Source: Mesorhizobium sp. (GTDB lineage: Bacteria > Pseudomonadota > Alphaproteobacteria > Rhizobiales > Rhizobiaceae). From it: 64,000 nucleotides of DNA. The translations under genes were made by a program, and so were the position numbers. Numbering within the stretch: position 1 is the stretch's first letter; each line of letters starts with the position of its first letter. The stretch spans positions 1,426,001 to 1,490,000 of the forward strand of contig NZ_JAMLIG010000001.1 in NCBI RefSeq assembly GCF_023954305.1. Direction: 5' to 3'. Shown piece after piece: positions 1 through 9,534 of this stretch. Below the pieces are notes generated by a model, which did not search any database, had not been told where the DNA came from, and saw only the letters and a list, made by a program, of their open reading frames with translations.

Positions 1-525
1 GGCAGGGGTCAGGACGCCTGTCGGCTCGTCGAGGATGAGGATCTCGGCGCCGCGATAGAGCGCCTTGAGGATCTCCACGCGTTGCTGCAGCCCGACGGCG
101 AGCTCCTCGATCACCGCGTCCGGCTCGACCTCGAGGCCGTATTCATCTTCGAGCCGCTGCAGCTCGCCCCTCGCCCTGGCAATGCCCCGGTTGAGAAGCG
201 CGGCGCCCTCGGCACCGAGAATGATGTTTTCGAGCACGGTGAAATTCTCGACCAGCATGAAGTGCTGGTGCACCATGCCGATGCCGTGCGCGATCGCCTC
301 GTTCGGCGTCTTGATCGCCACCGGCTTGCCGCCGATGCGGATCTCGCCGGAATCGGCCTGGTAGAAGCCGTAGAGGATCGACATCAGCGTCGACTTGCCC
401 GCCCCGTTCTCGCCGATGATGCCGTGGATGGTGCCGGGTTCGACCTTGAGATGGATGTCGCGATTTGCCCGAACCGCGCCGAAGCTCTTGTTGATCCCGA
501 CCAGCTCGATCGCCGCGTCCGTCAT
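1..525 (-). CDS. ABC transporter ATP-binding protein, nucleoside/simple-sugar type (partial)
   Basis: Only the N-terminal 175 codons are present; the gene runs off the left edge. The start ATG lies at 523-525 (complement). Walker A is seen as GENGAGKST near residue 38. A Q-loop region follows with GMVHQHFMLVENFTVLENI, and the signature-region glutamines and Walker B (ILILDEPT) come near the window edge. The MVHQHFMLV stretch is typical of the YufO/BmpA-associated ATPases that energise nucleoside or simple-sugar uptake. Those proteins usually carry two ATPase domains, so about two thirds of the protein is probably outside the window. Partner permeases and binding protein are not visible. Function class is secure; substrate is not. 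Confidence 0.85.
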   Translation of the reverse strand, partial: MTDAAIELVGINKSFGAVRANRDIHLKVEPGTIHGIIGENGAGKSTLMSILYGFYQADSGEIRIGGKPVAIKTPNEAIAHGIGMVHQHFMLVENFTVLENIILGAEGAALLNRGIARARGELQRLEDEYGLEVEPDAVIEELAVGLQQRVEILKALYRGAEILILDEPTGVLTPA

Positions 526-684
526 ACGCCGTCCCGTTTCTCGGCCGGGTCCCTCCGGCTCTTTATCGTTTGGTCAAATTTCCTAGCATGGGGCGGGTTT
601 CGATGCCAAGAACCCTCTGGACGCAGTCTCGACAAAAGGCGGCGTCATTGTCAATTTGAAACGCCGCGCCGAGGAGCGACCCGA
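526..684. other. Divergent intergenic region
   Basis: Spacer between the leftward ABC ATPase and the rightward slyX-like gene, so promoters for both should lie here. No convincing -35/-10 pair or operator was recognised by eye. Confidence 0.4.
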
Positions 685-891
685 ATGGATATGGACGAGC
701 GCATCACCACGCTCGAACTGCTCGCCGCCGAGCAGGAACGAACGATCCACGAACTGTCGGCCGAGATCTCCAAGGCCTGGAGGACGATCGACGAGTTGAA
801 CCGGCGGGTCGAGGCCATGGCGCTCAGGCTCACCGGCGTCGAAGAAGCCACTGCGCCGGAGATCCCGGTGACCAGGCCGCCGCATTGGTGA
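685..891 (+). CDS. slyX: SlyX family protein
   Basis: Encodes 68 residues. A heptad-like pattern of Leu/Ile/Val across residues 6-50 predicts a coiled coil. The protein ends in PPHW, matching the Pro-Pro-His-aromatic tail of SlyX proteins. The ATG at 685 is preceded by GAGGAG at 671-676, which supports this start over longer readings. SlyX proteins are small, conserved and of unknown biochemical role. It stands alone between the ABC ATPase and malate synthase. Confidence 0.8.
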   Translation: MDMDERITTLELLAAEQERTIHELSAEISKAWRTIDELNRRVEAMALRLTGVEEATAPEIPVTRPPHW

Positions 892-1126
892 AGAGGTCCG
901 CCACCCCGAAGACGAACGGATGAGGGACGATGTTCAGGCGCAGGCTCCAACCGCCGGGATTCCAGCAATGTCCGCACCTGGCGCTCGAGAGAAGATCGGA
1001 GGGAGCAAGATTCGACAATGGCGATGTATTTTTATCGCCTTTTGCGAACGCCATTCTCCGTGGGACAGCTTGACGCATCTCTCACCCCCGTGTTGAAGCG
1101 GGCGCGACGAAACTGGGAGTATGTGC

Positions 1127-3304
1127 ATGACCGACCGCATCGAGATAGACGGACTGCAAATCGCGCCGGAACTGCACGATTTCGTGGCCAGCGAGGCGCT
1201 GCCGGGAACCGGCATCGATCCGGCGAAGTTCTGGTCTGACTTCTCGGCGATCGTTCACGATCTGGCGCCGAAAAACCGTGCACTCCTTGCCCGCCGCGAC
1301 GAACTCCAGGCGAAGATCGACGCCTGGCACCGCGCCAACGGCGCGCCGAGCGATCTAGCCGCCTACAAGACCTTCCTCACCGAGATCGGCTACCTGCTCC
1401 CGGAAGGCCCCGACTTCTCCGTCTCGACTTCCAATGTCGATCCCGAGATCGCCACGATCGCCGGCCCGCAGCTGGTCGTCCCGGTGATGAACGCCCGATA
1501 CGCGCTGAATGCCGCCAATGCTCGCTGGGGCTCGCTCTACGACGCGCTCTACGGCACGGACGCCATCCCCGAAACCGAAGGCGCCGATAAGGGCCAGGGC
1601 TACAATCCGGCGCGCGGCGCCAAGGTGATCGCCTGGGCCCGCGCCTTTCTCGACGAGAGCGCACCCCTCGACGGGGCGTCCTGGTCAGAGGTCAAGTCCT
1701 TCGACGTCGCCATGGGCCGGCTTGCCGTCACGCTCCTCGACGGCACCATGACCGGCCTCAAAGACGGTGCGCAGTTCGCCGGGTATATCGGCTCGCCCTC
1801 GGCGCCGTCGCGATTCCTGCTGCGCAAAAATGGCCTCCTGATCGAGGTGATCATCGACGCCTCCTCGGCGATCGGCAGGGACGATCCGGCCAACATTTCC
1901 GACGTCTGGCTGGAATCGGCCATCACCACGATCATGGACTGCGAGGATTCGATTGCCGCCGTCGACGCCGAGGACAAGGTCGTCGTCTACCGCAACTGGC
2001 TCGGCCTGATGAAGGGCGACCTGACGGAAGAGGTCGAGAAGGGCGGCAGGACCTTCACACGCACCCTCAATCCCGACCGCCACTACACCGCGCCGGACGG
2101 CTCGGCGCTGGAGGTCAAGGGCCTGTCGCTGATGCTTGTGCGCAATGTCGGCCACCTGATGACGAATCCGGCTATCCTTCTGAAAGACGGGTCGGAGGTG
2201 CCGGAGGGCATCATGGATGCGATGATGACCGCGGCGATCGCGCTGCACGACATCGGTGCCGGCGGACGCAGGAAGAACTCCCGCGCGGGATCCATGTATG
2301 TCGTGAAACCGAAGATGCACGGTCCAGACGAGGTGGCCTTCGCCTCGGAAATCTTCGCCCGGGTCGAAGACGCGCTCGGCATGGCGCGCAACACGATCAA
2401 GATGGGCATCATGGACGAGGAGCGCCGCACGACGGTCAATCTCAAGGAGGCGATCCGCGCCGCGAAGGACCGCGTCGTGTTCATCAACACCGGCTTCCTC
2501 GACCGCACCGGCGACGAGATGCACACCTCGATGGAAGCCGGTCCGATGATCCGCAAGGGCGACATGAAGCAGGCGGCGTGGATCCAGGCCTACGAGAACT
2601 GGAACGTCGACATCGGGCTTGCTTGCGGCCTGCAGGGCCGCGCCCAGATCGGCAAGGGCATGTGGGCCATGCCGGATCTTATGGCGGCGATGCTGGAGCA
2701 GAAGATCGGCCATCCGAAGGCCGGCGCCAACACCGCCTGGGTGCCGTCGCCGACAGCGGCCACGCTGCACGCGACGCACTATCACAAGGTCGACGTGAAG
2801 GCCGTGCAGGACCAGCTGAAGAGCAGGTCGCGGGCGAAGCTGGACGACATCCTTTCCGTGCCCGTCGCCATCCGTCCCAACTGGACGGCCGAGGACATCC
2901 AGCGCGAACTCGACAACAATGCCCAAGGAATCCTCGGCTATGTCGTGCGCTGGATCGACCAGGGCGTCGGCTGCTCCAAGGTGCCCGACATCAACGATGT
3001 CGGTCTGATGGAGGACCGCGCGACGCTGCGCATCTCGTCTCAGCACATCGCCAACTGGCTGCACCACAAGGTCTGTACCGAAGACCAGGTGACGGAGACC
3101 ATGAAGCGCATGGCGGGCGTGGTCGACCGCCAGAACGCCGGCGACCCGCTCTACAGGCCGATGGCGCCGCATTTCGAGGACTCCATCGCCTTCCAGGCGG
3201 CGAGCGACCTCGTGTTCAAAGGCCGCTCCCAGCCGAACGGCTACACCGAGCCGGTGCTGCACGCGCGGCGGCTGGAACTGAAGGCGCGGCAGAAGTTGGC
3301 TTAA
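1127..3304 (+). CDS. glcB: Malate synthase G
   Basis: Encodes about 725 residues, the usual length for isoform G (the A isoform is near 530). It condenses glyoxylate with acetyl-CoA to malate in the glyoxylate shunt. The sequence is collinear with MSG throughout, including IMDCEDSIAAVDAEDK, the GRTFTRTLNPDR stretch, RAGSMYVVKPKMHGPDEV, INTGFLDRTGDEMHTSMEAGP and the C-terminal NWLHH segment. An ATG at 1121 is in frame, but GGGAG at 1115-1119 is correctly spaced only for the ATG at 1127. No isocitrate lyase gene is in the window. The gene appears monocistronic, with 69 bp to tsaB. Confidence 0.97.
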   Translation: MTDRIEIDGLQIAPELHDFVASEALPGTGIDPAKFWSDFSAIVHDLAPKNRALLARRDELQAKIDAWHRANGAPSDLAAYKTFLTEIGYLLPEGPDFSVSTSNVDPEIATIAGPQLVVPVMNARYALNAANARWGSLYDALYGTDAIPETEGADKGQGYNPARGAKVIAWARAFLDESAPLDGASWSEVKSFDVAMGRLAVTLLDGTMTGLKDGAQFAGYIGSPSAPSRFLLRKNGLLIEVIIDASSAIGRDDPANISDVWLESAITTIMDCEDSIAAVDAEDKVVVYRNWLGLMKGDLTEEVEKGGRTFTRTLNPDRHYTAPDGSALEVKGLSLMLVRNVGHLMTNPAILLKDGSEVPEGIMDAMMTAAIALHDIGAGGRRKNSRAGSMYVVKPKMHGPDEVAFASEIFARVEDALGMARNTIKMGIMDEERRTTVNLKEAIRAAKDRVVFINTGFLDRTGDEMHTSMEAGPMIRKGDMKQAAWIQAYENWNVDIGLACGLQGRAQIGKGMWAMPDLMAAMLEQKIGHPKAGANTAWVPSPTAATLHATHYHKVDVKAVQDQLKSRSRAKLDDILSVPVAIRPNWTAEDIQRELDNNAQGILGYVVRWIDQGVGCSKVPDINDVGLMEDRATLRISSQHIANWLHHKVCTEDQVTETMKRMAGVVDRQNAGDPLYRPMAPHFEDSIAFQAASDLVFKGRSQPNGYTEPVLHARRLELKARQKLA

Positions 3305-3373
3305 CGGCTGGACAAGAACGGGGGAGTAGAGTTCGAAGGGCGATGCTTCTCGAACCGCGTGCCGGCAGATGCA

Positions 3374-4057
3374 ATGATCCTCCTCGCCATCGACACGGCC
3401 TCGACCCTCTGCGCCGCCTGCGTCTACGACGCCGGCGCGGGGTGTGAGCTTGGCCGGTCGGTCGAGGACATCGGCAAAGGCCACGCGGAAAGGCTGATGG
3501 ATGTCATCGCCGCCGCGCTCGGGGCCTCGGGCAAGAGCTACGCGGATATCGGCGCCGTCGTCGTCTCGATCGGCCCTGGTTCCTTCACGGGCATCCGCGT
3601 CGGCGTCTCGGCCGCGCGCGGCCTGGCGCTGGCACTGAACATCCCCGCACAAGGCGTCACCACGCTCTCGGCCATTGCCGAGGAGGCGAGAACAACATGG
3701 CCGGCCCGCCGCATCGTCGCGTCGATCGATGCAAAACGGGACGAGATCTATGTCGAAGACCATTCGATCGACGGGGCCATTCGTCGCGGTCCGGCCATCG
3801 TGGCGGTGAATGATGTGCCCGCCTTGCTCGATGGCGAGCGCCCGGTGCTGGCCGGTTCGGGCTCCGTCGTCGTCTCGGCCGGCGCCGATCCCGCCATATT
3901 TGACCTCGCCGGCGGAGGCGCAACGGCCGACATCGCCGTATATGCGCGACTCGCCGCGGCCGGCCGGACATACAATTCGCCGCCGAAGCCGCTTTATCTG
4001 CGAGGACCGGATGCGCGCCCCCAGGGCGGCTTCGCCCTGCCGCGGAGGGCTTCCTGA
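3374..4057 (+). CDS. tsaB: tRNA threonylcarbamoyladenosine biosynthesis protein TsaB
   Basis: Encodes 227 residues of the ASKHA-fold TsaB family. It opens with MILLAIDTASTLCAACVYD and contains GPGSFTGIRVGVSAARGLAL, the family hallmark. TsaB partners TsaD and TsaE to place t6A37 on ANN-decoding tRNAs. The ATG at 3374 is chosen because the ILAIDT strand always begins the family; a GTG at 3359 would add five residues. The stop overlaps the rimI start (TGATG at 4055-4059), so the two genes are translationally coupled. Confidence 0.95.
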   Translation: MILLAIDTASTLCAACVYDAGAGCELGRSVEDIGKGHAERLMDVIAAALGASGKSYADIGAVVVSIGPGSFTGIRVGVSAARGLALALNIPAQGVTTLSAIAEEARTTWPARRIVASIDAKRDEIYVEDHSIDGAIRRGPAIVAVNDVPALLDGERPVLAGSGSVVVSAGADPAIFDLAGGGATADIAVYARLAAAGRTYNSPPKPLYLRGPDARPQGGFALPRRAS

Positions 4058-4545
4058 TGCGCTTGCCCTTCGTTTCCCGCCGCCGCGAATACATCATCGA
4101 ACGACTGGTGCGCGAGGACGCGGCGGAGGTTGCGAGGCTGCATCGGGAGGACTTCAGCCGACCCTGGTCGGCGGCCGAATTCGCCGGACTGATCGAACAG
4201 GCGACGGTGTTCGGCTTCGTCGCGCGTGAAGTCGGCCGCAGGCAGGCGCTTGCCGGCTTCGTGCTGGCGCGCCTCGCAGTCGACGAGGCCGAGATCCTGA
4301 CCGTCGCCGTCGCCCGGGCGCATCGCCGCGAGGGGCTCGGCCGGGAATTGATGGACGCCGTCCTGCGACAACTTCACGCCGACCGCGCCTCGCACCTCAT
4401 CCTCGAGGTCGACGAGACCAACGCGCCGGCGCTGGCGCTCTACCGCCGGCTCGCCTTCCGCGAGATCGCCCGGCGCAGGAACTACTACGAGCATGCGGGT
4501 GCCCCCGCCACCGGTGCGCTTGTGATGCGCCGCGATCTCCGCTAG
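4057..4545 (+). CDS. rimI: Ribosomal-protein-alanine N-acetyltransferase RimI
   Basis: Encodes 162 residues with a single GNAT domain. The acetyl-CoA-binding motif is seen in VAVARAHRREGLGRELMDAV, followed by LILEVDETNAPALALYRRLAF and a Tyr-rich RRNYYEHAG segment typical of RimI. It acetylates the N-terminal alanine of ribosomal protein S18. Position directly after tsaB is the classic arrangement. A Fur/Mur-type regulator gene often follows rimI in related genomes (from memory); here only 9 bp separate it from plsC. Confidence 0.92.
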   Translation: MRLPFVSRRREYIIERLVREDAAEVARLHREDFSRPWSAAEFAGLIEQATVFGFVAREVGRRQALAGFVLARLAVDEAEILTVAVARAHRREGLGRELMDAVLRQLHADRASHLILEVDETNAPALALYRRLAFREIARRRNYYEHAGAPATGALVMRRDLR

Positions 4546-4554
4546 CGGGCGGGC

Positions 4555-5361
4555 ATGATCGGCTGGATCCGCATCGCGCTCGGTCTTGCCGCGGCAGCCC
4601 TCGTCACGCCGGTCCTGCTCCTGTGGCAGTCGCTCGCCATGCGCTTCGGCTGGAACGAAAAAGCCGCGCCGCGTCTCTGGCACGGCTTCGTTCTCAAGCT
4701 TCTGGGAATCCGGGTTCACGTCCATGGCGACCTTGCGCGCGAGCGCCCGCTGCTCATCGCCGCCAACCACATATCTTGGACCGACATCATGGTGCTCGGC
4801 GCGAGCGCCGATGTCCATTTCATCGCCAAGTCGGAGATGGCCGGATGGCCGCTGCTCGGCCTTCTGGCGAAATACCAGCGCACCGTCTTCGTCAACCGCG
4901 ACAGCAGGCGCAGATCGCGCGAACAGGCCAATGAGATCGGCACCCGCATCGCCAAGGGCGACCCGATGGTGTTGTTCGCCGAAGGCACCACCGGCGACGG
5001 CAACCAGATGATGCCGTTCAAGTCGACCCTCTTCGGTGCCGCCAAGGTAGCGCTGTCGAACGGAGGCGGCGAACGCGTCTTCATCCAGCCCGTCGCCATC
5101 GCCTACACCCGCCTGCACGGCCTGCCGATGGGTCGCCAGCATCGCGTCCATGCCGCCTGGATCGGCGACAGCGATCTCGTTCCGCATATCGGCGCTCTGC
5201 TGAGGGAAGGCGCGATGGACGTCGAGGTGCATTTCGGCACGCCGATCGAGTTTACCTCCGACAGCCGCCGCAAGCATGTGGCCGCGGCGGCGGAGAACGA
5301 GGTACGGCGCATGCTGTCGGCCGCGCTGGCCAGGCCGGGCCCGGTGCGCCGCGAGGGCTGA
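4555..5361 (+). CDS. plsC: 1-acyl-sn-glycerol-3-phosphate acyltransferase
   Basis: Encodes 268 residues. One N-terminal membrane segment (about residues 5-27) precedes the acyltransferase motifs. The HX4D catalytic pair is His72 and Asp77 in NHISWTD. FVNRD and FAEGTTGDGNQMMPFKSTLF follow as the glycerol-phosphate-binding blocks. It acylates lysophosphatidate at sn-2 in phospholipid synthesis at the inner membrane. It lies in the same direction between rimI and miaB. Confidence 0.92.
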   Translation: MIGWIRIALGLAAAALVTPVLLLWQSLAMRFGWNEKAAPRLWHGFVLKLLGIRVHVHGDLARERPLLIAANHISWTDIMVLGASADVHFIAKSEMAGWPLLGLLAKYQRTVFVNRDSRRRSREQANEIGTRIAKGDPMVLFAEGTTGDGNQMMPFKSTLFGAAKVALSNGGGERVFIQPVAIAYTRLHGLPMGRQHRVHAAWIGDSDLVPHIGALLREGAMDVEVHFGTPIEFTSDSRRKHVAAAAENEVRRMLSAALARPGPVRREG

Positions 5362-5411
5362 TCCGCCACGCCGCGCATCTGGGCATCTGTCGCTCCGCGC
5401 CAAAAAGCGCT

Positions 5412-6821
5412 ATGAGCCCGCCCATGAACGAAGAAATGATGACCCTTGACGCCCCGGGCGCGGGCGAGGTGGCGCAGGCGCCCGCCGGCAAGCGCTATTT
5501 CGTCAAGACCTATGGCTGCCAGATGAACGTCTATGATTCGCAGCGCATGGCCGATGCGCTCGCCGCCGACGGCTACAGCGCCACGGAGCGCCCCGACGAG
5601 GCGGACCTCATCCTGCTCAACACCTGTCATATCCGCGAGAAGGCGGCCGAAAAGGTCTATTCCGAAGTCGGGCGGCTGCGCGAGATCAAGGCGCAGCGCA
5701 AGGCGGCCGGGCGCCAGACCACCATCGCCGTTGCCGGCTGCGTCGCCCAGGCGGAGGGCGCCGAGATCATCCGCCGCGCGCCGCTGGTCGACCTGGTCAT
5801 AGGGCCGCAGACCTATCACCGACTGCCGGCCGCGGTGCGCCGCGCCCTGTCGGGCGAGAAGGTTATCGAGACCGACTACGCGGTCGAGGACAAGTTCGAC
5901 CACCTGCCGGCGCCGAAGCCGGCCGCCACGCGCGGCCGAGGCGTCACCGCGTTCCTCACCGTACAGGAGGGCTGCGACAAGTTCTGCACCTTCTGCGTCG
6001 TGCCCTATACGCGCGGCGCCGAGGTGTCCCGCCCGGTCGAGCAAATCCTGGCCGAGGCGAAGCGGCTCGCCGGATCCGGCGTGCGCGAGGTGACGCTGCT
6101 CGGCCAGAACGTCAACGCCTGGCATGGGAATGGGCCGGACGGCCGCGTCTGGGGGCTCGGCGAGCTATTGCGCCGATTGGCCGGGATTCCGGGCCTCGCA
6201 CGCCTGCGCTACACCACCAGCCACCCGCGCGACATGGACGCGGACCTGATCGCAGCTCATCGTGATCTGCCGCAACTGATGCCCTATCTCCACCTGCCGG
6301 TTCAGGCCGGCTCCGACCGTATCCTCAAGGCGATGAACCGCAGGCACACGGCCGAGGACTACATCCGCCTCGTCGAGCGCATCCGCGCCGGGCGCCCCGA
6401 CATCGCGCTTTCCGGCGATTTCATCGTCGGCTTCCCCGGCGAAACCGACGCCGATTTCGAAGCGACGCTCGATCTGGTGCGCAGGGTCGGCTATGCGACG
6501 GCCTATTCGTTCAAGTATTCGCCTCGTGCCGGCACGCCCGGCGCCGAGATGGCGGATCAGGTTCCCGAAGACGTGAAGGACCAGCGTCTCCAGGCGCTCC
6601 AGGACCTCCTCGACGAGCAGCAGGCCGATTTCGTGCGCCATCTGAAGGGCAAGCCGGTGGAAATTCTGATCGAGCGCGCCGGAAAGGAACCCGGCCTCGT
6701 GGTCGGCCGTTCTCCCTGGCTGCAACCGGTTATTGTTGATGAAAAGGCCGGCGGAATCGGTGACATTGTCACAGTGCGAATCACGGGAACGGGGTACACC
6801 CTCTATGCCGAGCCGCTCTGA
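5412..6821 (+). CDS. miaB: tRNA-2-methylthio-N6-dimethylallyladenosine synthase MiaB
   Basis: Encodes up to 469 residues. The N-terminal methylthiotransferase domain has Cys36, Cys72 and Cys110, which bind one Fe-S cluster. The radical-SAM CxxxCxxC is Cys188, Cys192 and Cys195 (GCDKFCTFC). A C-terminal TRAM domain covers about the last 65 residues. It converts i6A37 to ms2i6A37. The start is uncertain: ATG at 5412, 5424 and 5436-5439 are all in frame with no clear ribosome-binding site, but the KRYFVKTYGCQMN core is unaffected. Confidence 0.96.
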   Translation: MSPPMNEEMMTLDAPGAGEVAQAPAGKRYFVKTYGCQMNVYDSQRMADALAADGYSATERPDEADLILLNTCHIREKAAEKVYSEVGRLREIKAQRKAAGRQTTIAVAGCVAQAEGAEIIRRAPLVDLVIGPQTYHRLPAAVRRALSGEKVIETDYAVEDKFDHLPAPKPAATRGRGVTAFLTVQEGCDKFCTFCVVPYTRGAEVSRPVEQILAEAKRLAGSGVREVTLLGQNVNAWHGNGPDGRVWGLGELLRRLAGIPGLARLRYTTSHPRDMDADLIAAHRDLPQLMPYLHLPVQAGSDRILKAMNRRHTAEDYIRLVERIRAGRPDIALSGDFIVGFPGETDADFEATLDLVRRVGYATAYSFKYSPRAGTPGAEMADQVPEDVKDQRLQALQDLLDEQQADFVRHLKGKPVEILIERAGKEPGLVVGRSPWLQPVIVDEKAGGIGDIVTVRITGTGYTLYAEPL

Positions 6822-6851
6822 CGGCGGCCGGCGCCCAACAAGGAGAGACGT

Positions 6852-7880
6852 TTGAACGCCGCTGCAGAACTGAAGACTACCCCCGCGGGGGCGTCCGACA
6901 TGGCGCACATCGTCCTGACCTTCGACAACAACAAGCACGCCAGCGCCATCTACGGTCAGTTCGACCAGAATCTCGCCCTGATCGAACAGAAACTCGGGGT
7001 CGACCTGCGTTCCAAGGGCAACCAGCTGACGGTGCGCGGCTCGACCGTTGCCGCCGAACAGGCGCGCCGCGCGCTCGACTATCTCTACGACCGGGCGCAG
7101 AAAAATGCGGAGATCGGGCCGTCCGACGTCGAGGGCGCGATCCGCATGGCGGTCGCGGCCGACGATCAGTTGACACTGCCGACCCTGGAGCGCAAGGGGC
7201 GGCTCGCGGCCGCTCAGATCTCGACGCGCAAACGCACCATCTATGCCCGCACACCCAACCAGGACGCCTATATGCGCGCGCTGGAGCGGTCGGAGCTGGT
7301 CTTCGGCATCGGGCCGGCAGGAACCGGAAAGACCTATCTCGCCGTGGCGCACGCCGCGATGATGCTCGAGCGCGGCATGGTCGAGCGCATCATCCTGTCG
7401 CGTCCCGCCGTCGAGGCGGGCGAGCGGCTGGGCTTCCTCCCCGGCGACATGAAGGAGAAGGTCGATCCCTATCTCCGCCCGCTCTACGACGCCCTCTACG
7501 ACATGATGCCGGCCGACAAGGTCGAGCGGGCGCTTGCCGCGGGCGTGATCGAGATCGCGCCGCTGGCCTTCATGCGCGGTCGCACGCTGGCGCATGCCGC
7601 CGTCATCCTGGACGAGTCGCAAAACACGACGTCGATGCAGATGAAGATGTTCCTGACGCGTCTCGGCGAGGGAGCGCGCATGATCGTGACCGGCGACCCG
7701 ACGCAGGTCGACCTGCCGCCGAACACGAAGTCCGGTCTCGTCGAGGCGCTGAAGATCCTCGACGGCGTGCCCGGCATCGTCACTGTCCGGTTCAACGATG
7801 CCGACGTGGTGCGGCATCCTCTGGTCGCCGAGATCGTCCGCGCCTATGATCGCGCCGGGGCCGACAAGGGCGCCGTCTGA
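6852..7880 (+). CDS. phoH: PhoH family P-loop ATPase
   Basis: Encodes 342 residues. An N-terminal KH-like segment (about 20-85) is followed by the PhoH ATPase domain with Walker A GPAGTGKT at 154-161 and Walker B VILDESQNTT. The start is TTG at 6852, supported by AGGAGA at 6841-6846. No better ATG exists: the next, at codon 17, would cut the N-terminus. PhoH next to ybeY is widespread and points to a role in RNA metabolism and ribosome quality control. The biochemical function remains poorly defined in the family. Confidence 0.93.
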   Translation: MNAAAELKTTPAGASDMAHIVLTFDNNKHASAIYGQFDQNLALIEQKLGVDLRSKGNQLTVRGSTVAAEQARRALDYLYDRAQKNAEIGPSDVEGAIRMAVAADDQLTLPTLERKGRLAAAQISTRKRTIYARTPNQDAYMRALERSELVFGIGPAGTGKTYLAVAHAAMMLERGMVERIILSRPAVEAGERLGFLPGDMKEKVDPYLRPLYDALYDMMPADKVERALAAGVIEIAPLAFMRGRTLAHAAVILDESQNTTSMQMKMFLTRLGEGARMIVTGDPTQVDLPPNTKSGLVEALKILDGVPGIVTVRFNDADVVRHPLVAEIVRAYDRAGADKGAV

Positions 7881-7885
7881 CGAGA

Positions 7886-8410
7886 ATGCCTCGACAACCT
7901 GCAAAATCATCGGCCGCCGGCTCTCCGGAGGTCGAAATCGACCTTTCGGTGGAGGCCGGCGACTGGCCGTCCGAATCCGAACTCGCGGCGCTGAGCAATA
8001 AGGCAGTGGCGGCTGCGCTCGCCGAACTCGGCGTCAAAGGCGGTCGCAGCGAACTCAGCCTGCTTTTCACCGACGACGCTCACATCCGCGTCCTCAACGC
8101 CGAATGGCGAAGCAAGGACAAGGCCACCAACGTCCTGTCTTTCCCCGCCTTTTCGGTCCGGCCGGGCGACGCGCTGCCGCCCATGCTGGGCGACATCGTC
8201 CTGGCTGCGGAAACGGTTCGTACCGAGGCAACCCTGGAATCGAAGCCCTTCGACCACCATCTGACGCATCTCGTGGTGCATGGCCTCCTGCATCTTCTCG
8301 GTTACGACCATGAGACCGACGACGACGCAGAACTGATGGAAACACGGGAACGCCGTATTCTCGCGAGGCTTGCCATTGCCGACCCCTATGCGGTAACGGA
8401 TGAAGCCTGA
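7886..8410 (+). CDS. ybeY: Endoribonuclease YbeY (16S rRNA maturation factor)
   Basis: Encodes 174 residues. The zinc-binding signature HGLLHLLGYDH gives ligands His132, His136 and His142. The upstream block RVLNAEWRSKDKATNVLSFP is also diagnostic. YbeY is a metal-dependent RNase in 16S rRNA 3' processing and 70S quality control. It begins 5 bp after phoH and is 8 bp from the corC-like gene, so the three are probably co-transcribed. Confidence 0.95.
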   Translation: MPRQPAKSSAAGSPEVEIDLSVEAGDWPSESELAALSNKAVAAALAELGVKGGRSELSLLFTDDAHIRVLNAEWRSKDKATNVLSFPAFSVRPGDALPPMLGDIVLAAETVRTEATLESKPFDHHLTHLVVHGLLHLLGYDHETDDDAELMETRERRILARLAIADPYAVTDEA

Positions 8411-8418
8411 TCGAAGCC

Positions 8419-9534
8419 ATGACCACGAACGACACATCCGATAGCGCCGCTCCGGCGGCCGGACCCCGCGACCAGGCCGGGTCCGAAACCTCCAGCGACC
8501 CGCAAAGTACCTCCGCGCGGACTGCGCCGCGCCTCTCGCTGCTCGACGGACTGATCCATTTCTTCCGCGCCCGCGGCAACGGCAGCTCGCTGCGCGACGA
8601 TCTCGCCGACGCGCTGGCCGAGGCGGCACCCGACGCCGCGTCCTTCTCGCCGGCCGAACGCGCCATGCTCAACAACATCCTGCGGCTGCGCGAAGTGCGC
8701 GTCGAGGACGTGATGATCCCGCGCACCGACATCGAGGCCGTCGAGATCGGCACCACGCTGGGCGAGGTGCTCGAACTGTTCGAGGAATCCGGGCATTCCC
8801 GCATGCCGGTCTATGCCGAGACGATGGACGATCCGCGGGGCATGATCCACATCCGCGACGTGGTCGGCCATCTGACCCGCACCGCGCGCCCGAAGAAGGG
8901 CCGCGGCGCCCGCAAGCCCGGTGCGCCCGAACTCGACCTGGCTCAGGTCGATCTGAAGAGCCCGATCGGCGATCTCGGCATCACGCGCCCTGTCCTGTTC
9001 GTTCCCGCATCGATGCTCGCCTCCGACCTGATGGCGCGCATGCAGGCGTCGCGCACCCAGATGGCGCTCGTCATCGACGAATACGGCGGAACCGACGGTC
9101 TCGTCTCGCTCGAGGATATCGTCGAAATGGTCGTCGGCGACATCGAGGACGAACATGACGACGACGAGGAACCGCTGATCACCAAGACGGGCGAAGGCGT
9201 TTTCGTGGTCGACGCCAAGGCGGAGATCGACGAGGTCGCGCAAACGATCGGCAGCGACTTCACCGCCGGCGAGCACGGCGACTATGTCGATACGATCGGC
9301 GGGCTGATCTTCTCGACGCTGGGCCGGATACCCGCCCGCGGCGAGGTGGTGCGCGCCGTGCCGGGCTACGAGTTCCACGTGCTGGACGCCGACCCGCGCC
9401 GCGTCAAGCGGGTTCGCATTGTCCAGACTCGCGCCGCGGAGCAGCGCCGCCGCAGGCCGGCGCGCGAAGAAGCAAAGGCCGTATCCGAGCCGGAGGCCGG
9501 CCCGGAGCCGGTCAGCCGGCGTGGCGGAGGCTGA
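8419..9534 (+). CDS. CBS-domain transporter-associated protein, CorC/HlyC family
   Basis: Encodes 371 residues. Paired CBS domains occupy about residues 90-240 (VEDVMIPRTDIEAV and VPASMLASDLMARMQ), with VIDEYGGTDGLVSLEDIVE between them and the CorC_HlyC domain. That C-terminal domain runs to about 340 (DYVDTIGGLIFSTLGRIPARGE). There are no membrane spans, so this is the soluble CorC-like type. The family is linked to magnesium/cobalt efflux and membrane integrity. In many relatives lnt follows directly; here the next gene is convergent and overlaps the last 23 bases. Confidence 0.9.
   Translation: MTTNDTSDSAAPAAGPRDQAGSETSSDPQSTSARTAPRLSLLDGLIHFFRARGNGSSLRDDLADALAEAAPDAASFSPAERAMLNNILRLREVRVEDVMIPRTDIEAVEIGTTLGEVLELFEESGHSRMPVYAETMDDPRGMIHIRDVVGHLTRTARPKKGRGARKPGAPELDLAQVDLKSPIGDLGITRPVLFVPASMLASDLMARMQASRTQMALVIDEYGGTDGLVSLEDIVEMVVGDIEDEHDDDEEPLITKTGEGVFVVDAKAEIDEVAQTIGSDFTAGEHGDYVDTIGGLIFSTLGRIPARGEVVRAVPGYEFHVLDADPRRVKRVRIVQTRAAEQRRRRPAREEAKAVSEPEAGPEPVSRRGGG

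Noticed and set aside
1685..3763. Long open frame of 692 codons on the minus strand over glcB
   Set aside because: It is antisense to a certain gene, and its Arg/His/Asp-rich composition is typical of GC-rich shadow frames.
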